A DNA stretch of 64,000 bases, from positions 1 to 64,000 of the forward strand of contig CAZCQG010000001.1 of assembly GCA_964500775.1 (NCBI GenBank), written 5' to 3'. The stretch comes from CAZCQG01 sp964500775. GTDB lineage: Bacteria; Campylobacterota; Campylobacteria; Campylobacterales; CAZCQG01. Under the pieces are notes generated by a model. The model ran no database searches and was not told the DNA's origin. It saw only the letters and a list, made by a program, of their open reading frames with translations. Position numbers and translations under genes: made by a program. This document shows, piece by piece, positions 53,302 through 62,946 of this stretch (positions are counted from its first letter, which is position 1; each line of letters starts with the position of its first letter).

Positions 53302-55783
53302 TGGTTCGATGATTATTTTAAAAAACGGAATCTCGGTCGGGAATTTTAGCATAGTAGGGACTAAAGTGAGCGGTTTTTATCTCACTTTAGACAAGAAGCT
53401 CATCCTGAAGATAGATGAGATTCTCGTAGCCTCGGATGACAATAAAAAAAGCGACTTCCTCTCAAAAGAGCGTCTCAATGAATACATCAACGACGCGTTT
53501 TTGATTATCGGTTATTTCCAAAGTATAGAGATACAAAAGATACAAAGAGGGGAAGAGCATCTCTCGCTTTTATACGACAAAGAGCACTTTTTCATACGTT
53601 CGGACAGAATCTCGATAGAGACAAAACTCGCAAAAGCGGATAAACTCTTGTCCTGCGATATAGAGCTCGGCAAACTCCACAAGGAGAACATCTCCTTTGG
53701 CGGCAATATGGTGTTTGACACGCGCTCACAAAAGCTCACTTACGAGTTTGGATTCCTCATAGACGGAGGTCCGCAAGGGGCACTTAGCGGATGGTATCAA
53801 AAAGACAAACTCGCCTTTAGACTCGACACGGGGAGTTTTGTAAGCACCGATTTTCTACAAAAAATCGTCGAGTTTGAAAACGAAAATATCAAGCCGTGGA
53901 TATACGAAAACGTAAAAGCCGAAAGCCTGCAAATAGAAAATCTTTCTGGGATTTTAGACTTTAAACACATAGACAAAAGTCTCTCCACCATAGCGGGCGA
54001 CTTAAGAATCCAAAAACCCTACATCCACTTCAACCCCGACCTGCCTCCCGTCATCGCCGATAGTTGCGTAATGCACATCAAAGAGGGGTCGCTCTACTTT
54101 GATATAGTCGCTCCCGTGTACGAAGGGATAGCGCTCGATCCAAAATCGAGCGTCTCCATCACGAATATCTTCGGCGAGAGCGAACAATTTCTCAACCTCC
54201 ATCTCATCGGCAAAGAGAAGCTTGATGAGAGGATTTTAAAGGTGCTCCGCGCATACAAGATAAAACTCCCGCTCTACCAACACAACTCATACACCGATGC
54301 GGACGTGACGTTGGCGGTAAACCTTGAGGGTTACGACACCACCGCAAGGGGTGTATTTCATACAGAAGATACGAATCTCTCCATAAACAGCTTCGATTTT
54401 TTCGCCCAAAAAGTGGATGCGATACTTAAAGGGTCGGATATAGAGATCGTGAGTAAAAACGCTAGAATCAAAGACTATTTTACTGCTGATTTGAATATGT
54501 CGGTCCGCACACGAGAGTATTTGATAAAGGGTGTAGCCGATATACAAAAGTTCCATATCAAAACAAGCGGTGAAGAGGTCGCAAATATACAAAATCTAAG
54601 TACGGGCTTTACTATCGACTTTCACGACGGCGTGGCATTGGAGGTGCCTCGATTTGGGCTTTTGGCGAATTTTAAAGAGACAAACTCTTTTGCCCTTTCG
54701 GATATTTCCAAGGTCTACGCCTATTCCGAACTTTTGAAAAATAATCATATCAGTAGTGGCAAAGGGAGAATCCGAACCGATGATTTTGAGACTTTTCTCA
54801 TAGACGGAGACCTCGATGCGCTCGACACTCCGTTGCTCAATAAAGAGGGTACACCCCTCACGCGTCTCTCGGTAAAGGCATCCGTAACAAAAAACAAAAG
54901 CATCATCGAATCTGCGGACAAAAAAATATATCTCGAAATCGCCGACGAGAATAAATTTGCCATAGACGGCTATGATATAAACGTAACGCACGCTATGCAA
55001 AAAAAAGATACGAACAACACCAAAACTACCCATATTCGCACCGCTAAAAGCGATCTCTACATCGGACAACTCAAAATCCCTTCCCAAGATCTAAGCGGCG
55101 TGCTCAATAAAGATACCCACATCGTACTTCGCGACAAGGGAGGGTATCTCAATATCGATTCCTTAGGGACGACTACTTTTTTAAACGGTTATTTTCTAAA
55201 AGATAGTTTTATGAATACCGTCATCAAAAGAGAATCATTCAAAAAAGGGACGTTTGACATCGATGCGACCTATAAAAATAGTGTCCTCAAAGGAATCCTC
55301 ACCATAAACAACTCTACCCTCAAAGAGCTGTCCGTCTTAAGTAACACCATCGCTTTTATAGACACCATCCCCTCGCTCGTCATCTTTAAGAATCCGGGCT
55401 TTAACGATGACGGGTACGAGATCGACAAAGGGACGATACAATTTGGCTACGGCAATGAGGTGCTCGTGTTTGAGGACATCAACATCAAAGGGCATACGCT
55501 CGATATTACCGGCTCGGGAGTGATCGATTTTGAAGCCGATAAGATAGATATTATTTTAGAGATAAGCACGATAAAGAGCCTCACCTCTATCCTCGGCGCT
55601 ATCCCTATCGCAAACTATATTCTATTAGGAAAAGATAATAAAGCAACAACGAGAATCCGCATCCAAGGAGCTATCGACAACCCGCAGATAAGCTCTTCCG
55701 CGCTTCAAGACACTCTTAGCACCCCATTTGAGATGATAGAGCGCACGCTCAAAACTCCTTTGAGGATTTTTGGGCTAGAGTAA
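53228..55783 (+). CDS. AsmA-like / DUF3971 envelope protein
   Basis: 851-aa protein with an N-terminal membrane helix (LTIVSLLIFLLLVVIGSMIIL) and a long periplasmic beta-rich body typical of AsmA/TamB-type lipid-transfer or assembly proteins. The C-terminal part (FGYGNEVLVFEDINIKGHTL, GSGVIDFEADKIDIILEIS, IPIANYILLG) matches the AsmA_2 end. It starts at GTG 53228; a later ATG (53309) would remove the membrane helix. The head overlaps mltG on the opposite strand. It precedes nth by 4 bases. Confidence 0.85.
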   Translation: MIKSTVLTIKLTIVSLLIFLLLVVIGSMIILKNGISVGNFSIVGTKVSGFYLTLDKKLILKIDEILVASDDNKKSDFLSKERLNEYINDAFLIIGYFQSIEIQKIQRGEEHLSLLYDKEHFFIRSDRISIETKLAKADKLLSCDIELGKLHKENISFGGNMVFDTRSQKLTYEFGFLIDGGPQGALSGWYQKDKLAFRLDTGSFVSTDFLQKIVEFENENIKPWIYENVKAESLQIENLSGILDFKHIDKSLSTIAGDLRIQKPYIHFNPDLPPVIADSCVMHIKEGSLYFDIVAPVYEGIALDPKSSVSITNIFGESEQFLNLHLIGKEKLDERILKVLRAYKIKLPLYQHNSYTDADVTLAVNLEGYDTTARGVFHTEDTNLSINSFDFFAQKVDAILKGSDIEIVSKNARIKDYFTADLNMSVRTREYLIKGVADIQKFHIKTSGEEVANIQNLSTGFTIDFHDGVALEVPRFGLLANFKETNSFALSDISKVYAYSELLKNNHISSGKGRIRTDDFETFLIDGDLDALDTPLLNKEGTPLTRLSVKASVTKNKSIIESADKKIYLEIADENKFAIDGYDINVTHAMQKKDTNNTKTTHIRTAKSDLYIGQLKIPSQDLSGVLNKDTHIVLRDKGGYLNIDSLGTTTFLNGYFLKDSFMNTVIKRESFKKGTFDIDATYKNSVLKGILTINNSTLKELSVLSNTIAFIDTIPSLVIFKNPGFNDDGYEIDKGTIQFGYGNEVLVFEDINIKGHTLDITGSGVIDFEADKIDIILEISTIKSLTSILGAIPIANYILLGKDNKATTRIRIQGAIDNPQISSSALQDTLSTPFEMIERTLKTPLRIFGLE

Positions 55784-55787
55784 GAAT

Positions 55788-56432
55788 ATGAAAAAAGCGA
55801 CAAAAAAAGAGATAGCGGCGATCAAAGCCCTCTTTTTAGAACGGTATGCAGATTCCAAGACCGAGCTAGTCTATAAAAACAAGTATGAGCTTTTAGTCTG
55901 CATCATCCTCTCCGCCCAATGTACCGACAAGCGGGTTAATATCATCACCCCTCCTTTTTTTGAAAAATATCCCGATGTCCAAACACTCGCGTGCGCCGAT
56001 ATTGCGGACGTAAAAAATCTCATAAAAACGTGCTCGTTTTTCAATAACAAGACCGCCAACCTTATCAAAATGGCAAACTCGGTAGTGGAACATTTCGGGG
56101 GTGAGATTCCTTTGGAGCAAAAAGCCCTTATGAGCTTGGAGGGGGTAGGACAAAAAACCGCGAACGTACTACTGATAGAGTATGCCGAACACAATAAAAT
56201 GGCAGTAGACACACACGTATTTCGCGTAGCACATCGACTAGGATTGAGTGATGCCAAAAGCGCGGTAAAAACGGAGGAGGATCTCACCAAAAAATTTCAA
56301 ACCGACCTCCACAAACTCCACCAAGGGATGGTGCTCTTCGGTCGCTATCTTTGCAAAGCACAGAAACCCGAATGCGAACGGTGTTTTTTGGAGGCATATT
56401 GCAAAAGCAAAAAAGGTTTTAAGGCTTCTTAA
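55788..56432 (+). CDS. nth: Endonuclease III
   Basis: 214-aa DNA glycosylase/AP lyase that removes oxidised pyrimidines. HhH motif LEGVGQKTANVLL with catalytic Lys123, VDTHVFRVAHRLG with Asp141, and the [4Fe-4S] cluster set C-x6-C-x2-C-x5-C in LCKAQKPECERCFLEAYC. Its position before the fliN/fliO genes matches the Helicobacter pylori order. Confidence 0.96.
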   Translation: MKKATKKEIAAIKALFLERYADSKTELVYKNKYELLVCIILSAQCTDKRVNIITPPFFEKYPDVQTLACADIADVKNLIKTCSFFNNKTANLIKMANSVVEHFGGEIPLEQKALMSLEGVGQKTANVLLIEYAEHNKMAVDTHVFRVAHRLGLSDAKSAVKTEEDLTKKFQTDLHKLHQGMVLFGRYLCKAQKPECERCFLEAYCKSKKGFKAS

Positions 56433-56447
56433 TCTCGTATCTTAATT

Positions 56448-56918
56448 ATGAATCTGTATAATATCAATAAACACAAAACTAACATAAGTCCGCCAAAAAG
56501 GGAAGATATGGTCGAGGTCATCAAAGAAGCCTATAAACAATCATTTAAAAACACCTTTGAAATAGACCTTTTAGAGTCTGAAGAGGGGATATTTGAGGGG
56601 TATGTTTCGTCCATAAAAGCGATTAAAAACGGTATCGAAGAGGAGATATTTTTTATTTTTTCCAAAGAGATGCTTTTGTGCGTTTCGGGTATCTTATTGA
56701 TGGATCATAATCCCGATGAAAATACCTTGGGGGATTTGTGCAAAGAGCTAGCCAATATCGTCGTGGGTGTCGCCAAAGTGGTTGCGAGCGATATGGGGAT
56801 CGATTTTCACATCTCTACGCCGACATTTTTGGGTATCACTTCCGTACAGCCGCACGACAGGCTTTCATTGTCCTACATACACGAAGGTGCGACGTGTACC
56901 ACTATTTTAGGAAGATAA
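56448..56918 (+). CDS. CheX-like phosphatase domain protein
   Basis: 156-aa protein with the CheX/CheC-like fold: VEVIKEAYKQSFKNTFEID, then LLMDHNPDENTLGDLCKELANIVVGVAKVVASDMG, resembling the E-x3-N phosphatase motif (Glu-Leu-Ala-Asn). CheX enzymes dephosphorylate CheY-P. It sits five bases before fliN, so it may act at the motor switch. The FliY-like C-ring role is also possible. Confidence 0.8.
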   Translation: MNLYNINKHKTNISPPKREDMVEVIKEAYKQSFKNTFEIDLLESEEGIFEGYVSSIKAIKNGIEEEIFFIFSKEMLLCVSGILLMDHNPDENTLGDLCKELANIVVGVAKVVASDMGIDFHISTPTFLGITSVQPHDRLSLSYIHEGATCTTILGR

Positions 56919-56922
56919 GCAG

Positions 56923-57264
56923 ATGGATGAAGAATTAGACGAACACGAACAGAGGAAAGAGAAAGAGCTCTCTAGATACCTAGAAGAGATCATCCATAAC
57001 TACACGGGTCTCCTCGATATGGAGGTTCTTTTTACCGCGGAGCTAGGCTCTACGAGGCTCACGCTAAAAGAGATTCTGCGATTTGAAAAAGGAACTATCA
57101 TCGATCTCCAAAAACCCGCAGGCGAGAGCGTCGAAAACTTCGTCAACGGCAGAATCATCGGCAAAGGGGAAGTGATGGTCTATGAAAAAAACCTTGCCAT
57201 CAGGATAAACGAGATACTCGATTCCAATGCCATTATCTATTACCTCACTAGAGAGAAGGGATGA
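56923..57264 (+). CDS. fliN: Flagellar motor switch protein FliN
   Basis: 113-aa C-ring subunit with the SpoA domain: LDMEVLFTAELGSTRLTLKEIL, then FEKGTIIDLQKPAGESVENFVNGRIIGKGEVMV. It forms the switch base with FliM. It overlaps the FliO-like gene by 4 bases (ATGA). The CheX-like gene is 4 bases upstream. Confidence 0.95.
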   Translation: MDEELDEHEQRKEKELSRYLEEIIHNYTGLLDMEVLFTAELGSTRLTLKEILRFEKGTIIDLQKPAGESVENFVNGRIIGKGEVMVYEKNLAIRINEILDSNAIIYYLTREKG

Positions 57265-58136
57265 TCTTGAGATTCCTTTTCCTCCTCACTTTTTTCGCAC
57301 TATTTTCATACGCTATCAATATCAACGAAGCAAACGTCTATGAGCGCACTAACCGAATAGACGTGATGCTCTCCTTTGATGCCCCTTTTGATGGGATAAT
57401 ATCTCAAAAAAAAGAGGATACTTTTTTAGTCGTACAGCTCAAAGACGTCGCTATCAAAGAAAAAATGGAGAAGCAGCTCTCTTCGATAGGAATCACAAGC
57501 ATAAAGATTTTTACCGAAGCAAGCGATAGTTATATCTTTATCCAAAAAAGCTCCAATATCGCTATCACTGCCTCAAAAAGCGCTGCGGGTTACGGGCTGC
57601 GTCTCCGTATCACCCAAATAGCCGCGGATGACACGAAGAACACCGACGTTACCGCGCAAAATACCGCTACGCCGGCAACCGAAACTCCCAAGCAAAAAAA
57701 CACGGAGCTAAAAGACCTCCTCAAAAGTGACGAGATAGACTATCAAGCATACCTCACCGTTTTAGCTATTTTGGCGGTACTGCTCATCGTCCTCCTTATA
57801 GTAAAAAGAAAAGTGGTCAAGCCTGCTCCGAAAAGCGCGAAAGGAAGTTGGCTTTTTCAGAAAGGGGAGATCGAAGTGGACGGAGTCAAAATAATTTCCC
57901 AAAAAAATATAGACGTGAAAAATAGAGCGGTCGTTTTTGAAGCCGACGGCATACGTTACTTTGTCATCATAGGTGCAAACGGCATATCGGTACTCGACAA
58001 GCGACCCAAGGACTACAAGGGAAACAGCAATAGGTTTGATACGTATCTCAATGAAAACAGAGAGCGTCTCGACAACTATATGGGAGAACTCGGAAGACTA
58101 GAGAACTACAAACAAAAAGCGAGCGGCAACTACTAA
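57261..58136 (+). CDS. fliO: FliO-like flagellar export protein with periplasmic N-terminal domain
   Basis: 291-aa protein: signal-like N-terminus (LRFLFLLTFFALFSYA), an AMIN-like periplasmic domain (about 18-130), one membrane helix near residue 165 (AYLTVLAILAVLLIVLLIVK) and a cytoplasmic FliO domain with GEIEVDGVKIISQKNIDVKN and FEADGIRYFVIIGANGISVL. FliO helps assemble FliP of the export gate. The large periplasmic part is a feature of Helicobacter FliO, and the nth-fliN-fliO-tonB order is the same there. Confidence 0.82.
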   Translation: MILRFLFLLTFFALFSYAININEANVYERTNRIDVMLSFDAPFDGIISQKKEDTFLVVQLKDVAIKEKMEKQLSSIGITSIKIFTEASDSYIFIQKSSNIAITASKSAAGYGLRLRITQIAADDTKNTDVTAQNTATPATETPKQKNTELKDLLKSDEIDYQAYLTVLAILAVLLIVLLIVKRKVVKPAPKSAKGSWLFQKGEIEVDGVKIISQKNIDVKNRAVVFEADGIRYFVIIGANGISVLDKRPKDYKGNSNRFDTYLNENRERLDNYMGELGRLENYKQKASGNY

Positions 58137-58147
58137 CTCCCTAATCA

Positions 58148-58900
58148 ATGAAAAGATTATCGCTATCGCTTGTCGCCTCGCTACTACTCCATATCCTTCT
58201 TCTGTACCTTTTCATCTATGGGCTTCCCGATATAAAGATCAAAGACGATACCGCAAAAAAACGGGTAAAACTCGATCTTAGCTCTATCCAAGCGCAGAAA
58301 CAAGCTCCGCCGCCGATGCTGCCGACCCAACCTCAAGAACCTGTACAAAAACAGGAGATTCCAAAGGAGCAGCCGCAGCCCAAACCGCCGCTAGAAAAAA
58401 AGATGCCGCAAAAAGAGGTGCAAAAAGAAGAGGCAAAAAAAGCATTCAAGAAAGAATCCAAGAAAGAGGACATCAACACCACAAAAATTACCGAAGCGCC
58501 CAAGCCACCGCCAAAAAATAGCGGTCCGACACTAAGCGCCATAAACAGCTCATACAAAAATACACTCGTAGAAGAACTCTATAAAGATGAGTTTGACACC
58601 TACACCGACGGACAAAAAGAGTTTATCAAAAACTCACTTGATGACATCGGACGCATCACTCAAAAATACCTCCGCTATCCCGATGTAGCGGGGAGGCTTG
58701 GACAGCAAGGACGCAGCACGATAGAGTTTTACCTCCATCCAAACGGCGACATCTCCGACCTCAAACTCATCGGCAGTTCAGGATACGCGCTCCTAGATAG
58801 AAACTCCATCCACACCATAAAAACAGCCTACAAAGACTACCCGCGCCCAAGCGAAACGACCAAGATTCGCATCTACGTCTACTATAAGATAATGCCTTAA
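58148..58900 (+). CDS. tonB: TonB energy transducer
   Basis: 250-aa TonB: an N-terminal membrane helix (LVASLLLHILLLYLFIYGLP) with the SxxxH type start, a long Pro/Lys/Glu-rich periplasmic spacer (about 45-130) and the C-terminal domain (RYPDVAGRLGQQGRSTIEFYLHPNGDISDLKLIGSSGY). It transmits proton-motive force to outer-membrane receptors. ExbB and ExbD are not in the window. Confidence 0.92.
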   Translation: MKRLSLSLVASLLLHILLLYLFIYGLPDIKIKDDTAKKRVKLDLSSIQAQKQAPPPMLPTQPQEPVQKQEIPKEQPQPKPPLEKKMPQKEVQKEEAKKAFKKESKKEDINTTKITEAPKPPPKNSGPTLSAINSSYKNTLVEELYKDEFDTYTDGQKEFIKNSLDDIGRITQKYLRYPDVAGRLGQQGRSTIEFYLHPNGDISDLKLIGSSGYALLDRNSIHTIKTAYKDYPRPSETTKIRIYVYYKIMP

Positions 58901-58901
58901 G

Positions 58902-59219
58902 CTATAAAAACATCGCCGTATTGTGCGTGTCACGTTCCGCTAGAATCGTCTTTCTTTTTTCGGTGTATTCCCACCACGCTTTGGGTGGATTGCCGTCCAT
59001 AAAATCTACTATCGAGAGAAATACGTCTAGCACGCAGGGGTCTTGTTTTGCGGCGGTTTTTTCGCAGAGGGATCGATAGAGTTCATAGGGGTCTTGACCT
59101 ATGAGCATTTCAGGGGAAGTGATTCCGATTAGTTCTAGGTCTTGCGCGATACTTGTGCCGATATTCGGGAGGTCTGTGAGTTTTTTTGCGGTTTCTCTTT
59201 TTGCTTTAGCAGGATTCAT
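58902..59219 (-). CDS. Cdd1-family helix-hairpin-helix protein
   Basis: 105-aa protein: AKRETAKKLTDLPNIGTSIAQDLELIGITSPEML is a helix-hairpin-helix that may bind DNA, and the segment DPYELYRSLC ... DPCVLDVFLSIVDFMDG ... WWEYTEKRK matches the pathogenicity-locus Cdd1 family. Function unknown. It converges on tonB with a one-base gap and follows the Sel1 gene by 2 bases. Confidence 0.82.
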   Translation of the reverse strand: MNPAKAKRETAKKLTDLPNIGTSIAQDLELIGITSPEMLIGQDPYELYRSLCEKTAAKQDPCVLDVFLSIVDFMDGNPPKAWWEYTEKRKTILAERDTHNTAMFL

Positions 59220-59221
59220 AG

Positions 59222-60196
59222 CTACTCCTCCTTTTGTTTAAAAAAGCTCCTCTTTTCATTGTACTCTCTTTCCAAAAAATTAGCGGCGTAGACATAGCCG
59301 TTCTCTTTTGCTTTTCGCATCCAAAAATAGGCTCTATCTTTATCCATCGCTACGCCGTATCCGTTGAAATAAAAGAGTCCGAGATAGTACTGCGCCTTTC
59401 CGTACTCTTTTGATGCTGCCTCGAAATACCAAAAAAGCGCTTTCTCGTAGCTCTGCTCTACAAGCTCGCCGCTTCTGTAAAAGTCCGCCAGTTGTGTTTG
59501 AGCGAAGTGATTCCCTTTTTGTGCCGAGAAGTTGAGCCAATAGAGTGCTTGGTCATAGTCTTTTTTTCCCAAATCACCCGAATAGTACATAAGTGCGATA
59601 TTAAACGCCGCGACATCATCGCCCGCTTCCGCCCCTTTTTGATACCACTCATATGCTTTTTGGACATCCTTTTTCGTGCCGTATCCGAAATAATAGAGTC
59701 TCGCGAGATTATTTTGTGCGGCAGTAAATCCGCTTTGCGCCGCTTTCTCATACCAAAAAAATGCATTTTTAAGAGATTCTTCGTGCAAGACATCTTTTTC
59801 ATACATCATCGCGAGATTGTATTGCGCTATGTAGTACCCCTCGCTTGCGGCTATCTCATAAAGGTGCATAGCCTCTTTGGAGTTTTTGCTCACTCCGATT
59901 CCTAGTTCGTAATGTCTCGCAAGCGCATTGAGCGCTTTTGAATGTTTTTGTTTCGCCGCTTTTTCTAGCCAAAAAATAACCTCGGGGAGATTTTTCTCTA
60001 CCCCTAGCCCTTTCTCGTATAATAGTGCGAGATTGTATTGGGAATGCGCATCGCCCTCTTTGGCGAGCTGCAAAAAGAGCTCGTACGCTTTTTTATACTC
60101 TTTACTCTCAAACAATTTGACGGCAGTCTTAAAGTCGCTCGCACAAAGAAAAGTGACCGCTAGCAATAGCGATAATAACCCTCTAACCTTCAACAT
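59222..60196 (-). CDS. Exported Sel1-repeat protein
   Basis: 324-aa protein with a signal peptide (GLLSLLLAVTFLCAS) and about seven Sel1/TPR-like repeats of 36 residues, each of the form A-x-x-G-x-x-x-A-x-x-x-L-A-x-x-Y-x-x-G (ALNALARHYELGIGVSKNSK; AAQNNLARLYYFGYGTKKDV). Such solenoids scaffold protein complexes, often in the periplasm. I use ATG 60196. It overlaps the upstream gene by 14 bases. Confidence 0.9.
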   Translation of the reverse strand: MLKVRGLLSLLLAVTFLCASDFKTAVKLFESKEYKKAYELFLQLAKEGDAHSQYNLALLYEKGLGVEKNLPEVIFWLEKAAKQKHSKALNALARHYELGIGVSKNSKEAMHLYEIAASEGYYIAQYNLAMMYEKDVLHEESLKNAFFWYEKAAQSGFTAAQNNLARLYYFGYGTKKDVQKAYEWYQKGAEAGDDVAAFNIALMYYSGDLGKKDYDQALYWLNFSAQKGNHFAQTQLADFYRSGELVEQSYEKALFWYFEAASKEYGKAQYYLGLFYFNGYGVAMDKDRAYFWMRKAKENGYVYAANFLEREYNEKRSFFKQKEE

Positions 60197-60692
60197 CAAT
60201 CCCGCTCTCGATGTTTCCCTCGTCTCGCTTTACGCCGCTAGAAAACTCATCCTCTATCGTGCAGTTAATATCGCTTGTCGCGTTGTGTTCGATGGTTTTT
60301 AATTTTTGTTCGAGCTTTACCCAAAACGCCTTGTGTTCATCTTCGGGAGCATCTTTTGCCCCGATTTTTTCTTCGCCGTAAGAGTTTTTTATGGTGAGCA
60401 TCGCCATAGTGCCGCAGTTATCGCCGTCCACGCTAAGATTGTAATCTTTTTGCCAAACAACGTTTAAAAAAGTCTTTATGTCGGCAACTTCGATTCTGTC
60501 TCTGTACGAATCGATCATATATTCATACGCCTTGGGACTGCCGAATACTTTTTTTCCCGCGAGCAATACCTCGTCCTTCGTGTAAGAATCAAAGTATCTG
60601 CACGTCATAAAACCCGAAGCGTTGCTTTCGTTATTTTCATTCCCAAAAAGGGTGCTCGCCAACAAAAGTACGAAAAAATATACGATTCTCAT
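60183..60692 (-). CDS. Exported protein of unknown function
   Basis: 169-aa protein with a signal peptide (YFFVLLLASTLFG). Two cysteines (MTCRYFDSY and GDNCGTMAM) could form a disulfide, and a third is near the end. No family recognised. It begins just beside the 60698 gap and runs into the Sel1 gene with overlap; likely the same transcript. It would lie in the periplasm. Confidence 0.65.
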   Translation of the reverse strand: MRIVYFFVLLLASTLFGNENNESNASGFMTCRYFDSYTKDEVLLAGKKVFGSPKAYEYMIDSYRDRIEVADIKTFLNVVWQKDYNLSVDGDNCGTMAMLTIKNSYGEEKIGAKDAPEDEHKAFWVKLEQKLKTIEHNATSDINCTIEDEFSSGVKRDEGNIESGIDVEG

Positions 60693-60697
60693 CCAAG

Positions 60698-60797
60698 NNN
60701 NNNNNNNNNNNNNNNNNNNNNNNNNNNNNNNNNNNNNNNNNNNNNNNNNNNNNNNNNNNNNNNNNNNNNNNNNNNNNNNNNNNNNNNNNNNNNNNNN
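60698..60797. other. Assembly gap (100 N)
   Basis: Unlike the gap at 46138, flanking sequences do not overlap. The missing piece holds the end of the LapD-like gene and perhaps the start region of the following small gene. The 100 is a placeholder length. Confidence 0.9.
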
Positions 60798-62946
60798 AGA
60801 TACTCACGGCATCCAAGCCGATATTGCGGCACATCTCGATGTCTTTGGCATCTTTGATGCTATCACCTATGATAATAACATTATTGGACTGCCCGTAGTT
60901 TACCACCGTTCTTAAGAAATGTTTCTTCTCTTTGTCTTTTTCGAGTGCGACCGTGTAGTCTTTGCTTATCCTCAAATAATCTAGCTCAAGTGCTTCGAGC
61001 TCCTTGATACTAAAATCTTTAGAGCTGTATCGCTTCAACATCACTTTAGCTTTAAACCTATGCATCTCTTGAGCAAAGTTTTTAAATATCTCCGAATTCG
61101 TAGAGACGTTATATGAAGTCATGGTAAATATCATTTTTCTTGCCGTAAATTCATCATACACGAAAATGGAGTGTAGCCACGTAACAAACTCCGAATCTTT
61201 AAGCGAGTACATCGATAAGTTTACCGCTATGCTGTAAGGGACGGAGTTGCTTTTGATATACTCGATCACTCTTTCGATGATGATTTTATCAAATTTCGGT
61301 GCCATACCGATTTTTTCCGCCACGGAGATAAATACGCTAATGACGAATTTCTCACCGTTTTTATCGACGAGCTGCGGCATAGCCTCTTTTATGATCACCG
61401 CTCCGCTGCTATCATCCAAGCTCTTCGTGTCAAACCCGTACACGACATCCAAGGTTTTGTTTTCAATGATTTCCCGCACGCTTTTTTCGAGCTTGTTAAA
61501 TTTATCTATCACCTCTAGCGGGCTAATGACGTGATAACATTTTTCACCCTCTTTTGCGAGTGTATACGCCTCTTTGGTGCTTTTGAGTATCGAATCGATC
61601 GTGCCGTATCTATCAAACGGAACAAAGCAAAAATAGACGAGTTGCTCTTTGACTTCGTATCTCTGTGCCAATTCATCAAGTTCGTTTTTGAGTGCGTCGC
61701 TAAACTCGTTTATACTCTCTTCGGGTTGGTCTTTTATGATTAGGGCAAATTCCGAACCGAAGAATCTATACAATGTCGCGTCTAAAAAATTACTCTCATA
61801 AAATTTATTTTGTATGACGTTGGCAAACTCCTCGATAAGATGGTTTGCTAACGCCACGCCGTGCTCCTTGGTAAAGCCGCCGAGCGCTTCGATTTTGATA
61901 GAGCCGACAAACCCCTCCGCTCCTACGATAAACATATTTTTGAGATCAAGCTCGAAGACTTTTTGATTCGGTAGCCCCGTCAAGTCATCGGTAAAGACTT
62001 TACGCTCCAACGTCTCTTTGTTGATATTGAGTTCATTGACGACGGATGTGTACTTTCTCAAAATTTTATTGAGTGAAACAAGTATCTCATCGATTTGAGG
62101 GTGCCCCAAAGAGAGGGTAGATTCGGCTTGCACGACCATATTGTTTTCTAGCGTCTCTTGGACGATATTTTTTAATGAGGCGATGTGTTTTTTTATCGCC
62201 GTTATTTTAAAAGAGATATAGGCGATGACCACCAAAAGGAGCAAAATAAAAACCGAGTGTGCATAGTTTTCGATAAATCTCGCATACAGCTCCTCGGTGT
62301 CGGCGACAAGTGAGGAGTTGTCTATCATATACTCCATCTCCGCAATTTTTCCGTCAAGATAGATAAGATCGGTCTTTTTGAGTTTTTCCTCGTGCAGATA
62401 CCCCAATGTATCCACACCGACCCCCGACCCCTCGTAAAAGAAATTGATCTTGGAGACGATATTAAGAATCTCCCCCTCTTTATAAAGTACTGCGCGCACA
62501 AAGATACCGTTAGCTACGTCAAAACCGTTTTGAGCGTTTAATCGAAATAACGAGGGGCTTTCTTGTTCGATGATACCGTTTCTCGCATCCGTAGAGACTT
62601 CACCTATGAGCCATCCGGCACTTTTCGGAAAGTTTGAGTTGAGGATAAGATTGTCTTTGGAGAAAAGGAGCCGATCAAAAGTGATCCTAATAAACTTTAT
62701 ATCGGTTTGCGCCATTATCGTGCCGATTAGAGAATCTATCTCTTGGCTACTTCTATTTAAAAGCGCAGTCTGCAAAAATAGCGCACTAGAGGAGACCTCT
62801 TTGGCATTATGGGCTTCAAACCGCAAAAGAAGTTCGTTTTTCGAAGTTTCGTAAAAATATTTAAATAGTCCGGAAACAAGAATCGTCGCGACTAAAAATA
62901 GCGCCGATAGCTTTATCTCAATCGAGAACTTCACTACTTTGTCCAT
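60798..62946 (-). CDS. LapD-like membrane receptor with degenerate GGDEF and EAL domains (3' end missing)
   Basis: More than 716 aa. Membrane helix 1 (LSALFLVATILVSGLFKYFY), a periplasmic LapD/MoxY-type domain of about 200 aa, helix 2 (FILLLLVVIAYISF), HAMP-like linker, then GGDEF with RFFGSEFALII in place of RxGGDEF, and EAL with IIKEAMPQLV in place of EAL. FTMTSYN stands for the FEitE region and the DDFG motif is lost. Both enzymes are therefore probably inactive and the protein would bind c-di-GMP as a receptor. I use ATG 62946; a GTG lies 12 bases upstream. The last 20-40 residues are in the gap. Confidence 0.88.

Noticed and set aside
53302..53352. Upstream in-frame start of mltG at 53352
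   Set aside because: It adds 17 residues before the membrane helix with no ribosome site and increases overlap with the AsmA-like gene.
60637..60697. Continuation of the LapD-like frame past the N gap
   Set aside because: The sequence left of the gap in that frame is the antisense-phase start of the next gene (signal peptide at 60692). The join through N is an artefact, so the real end is in the gap.
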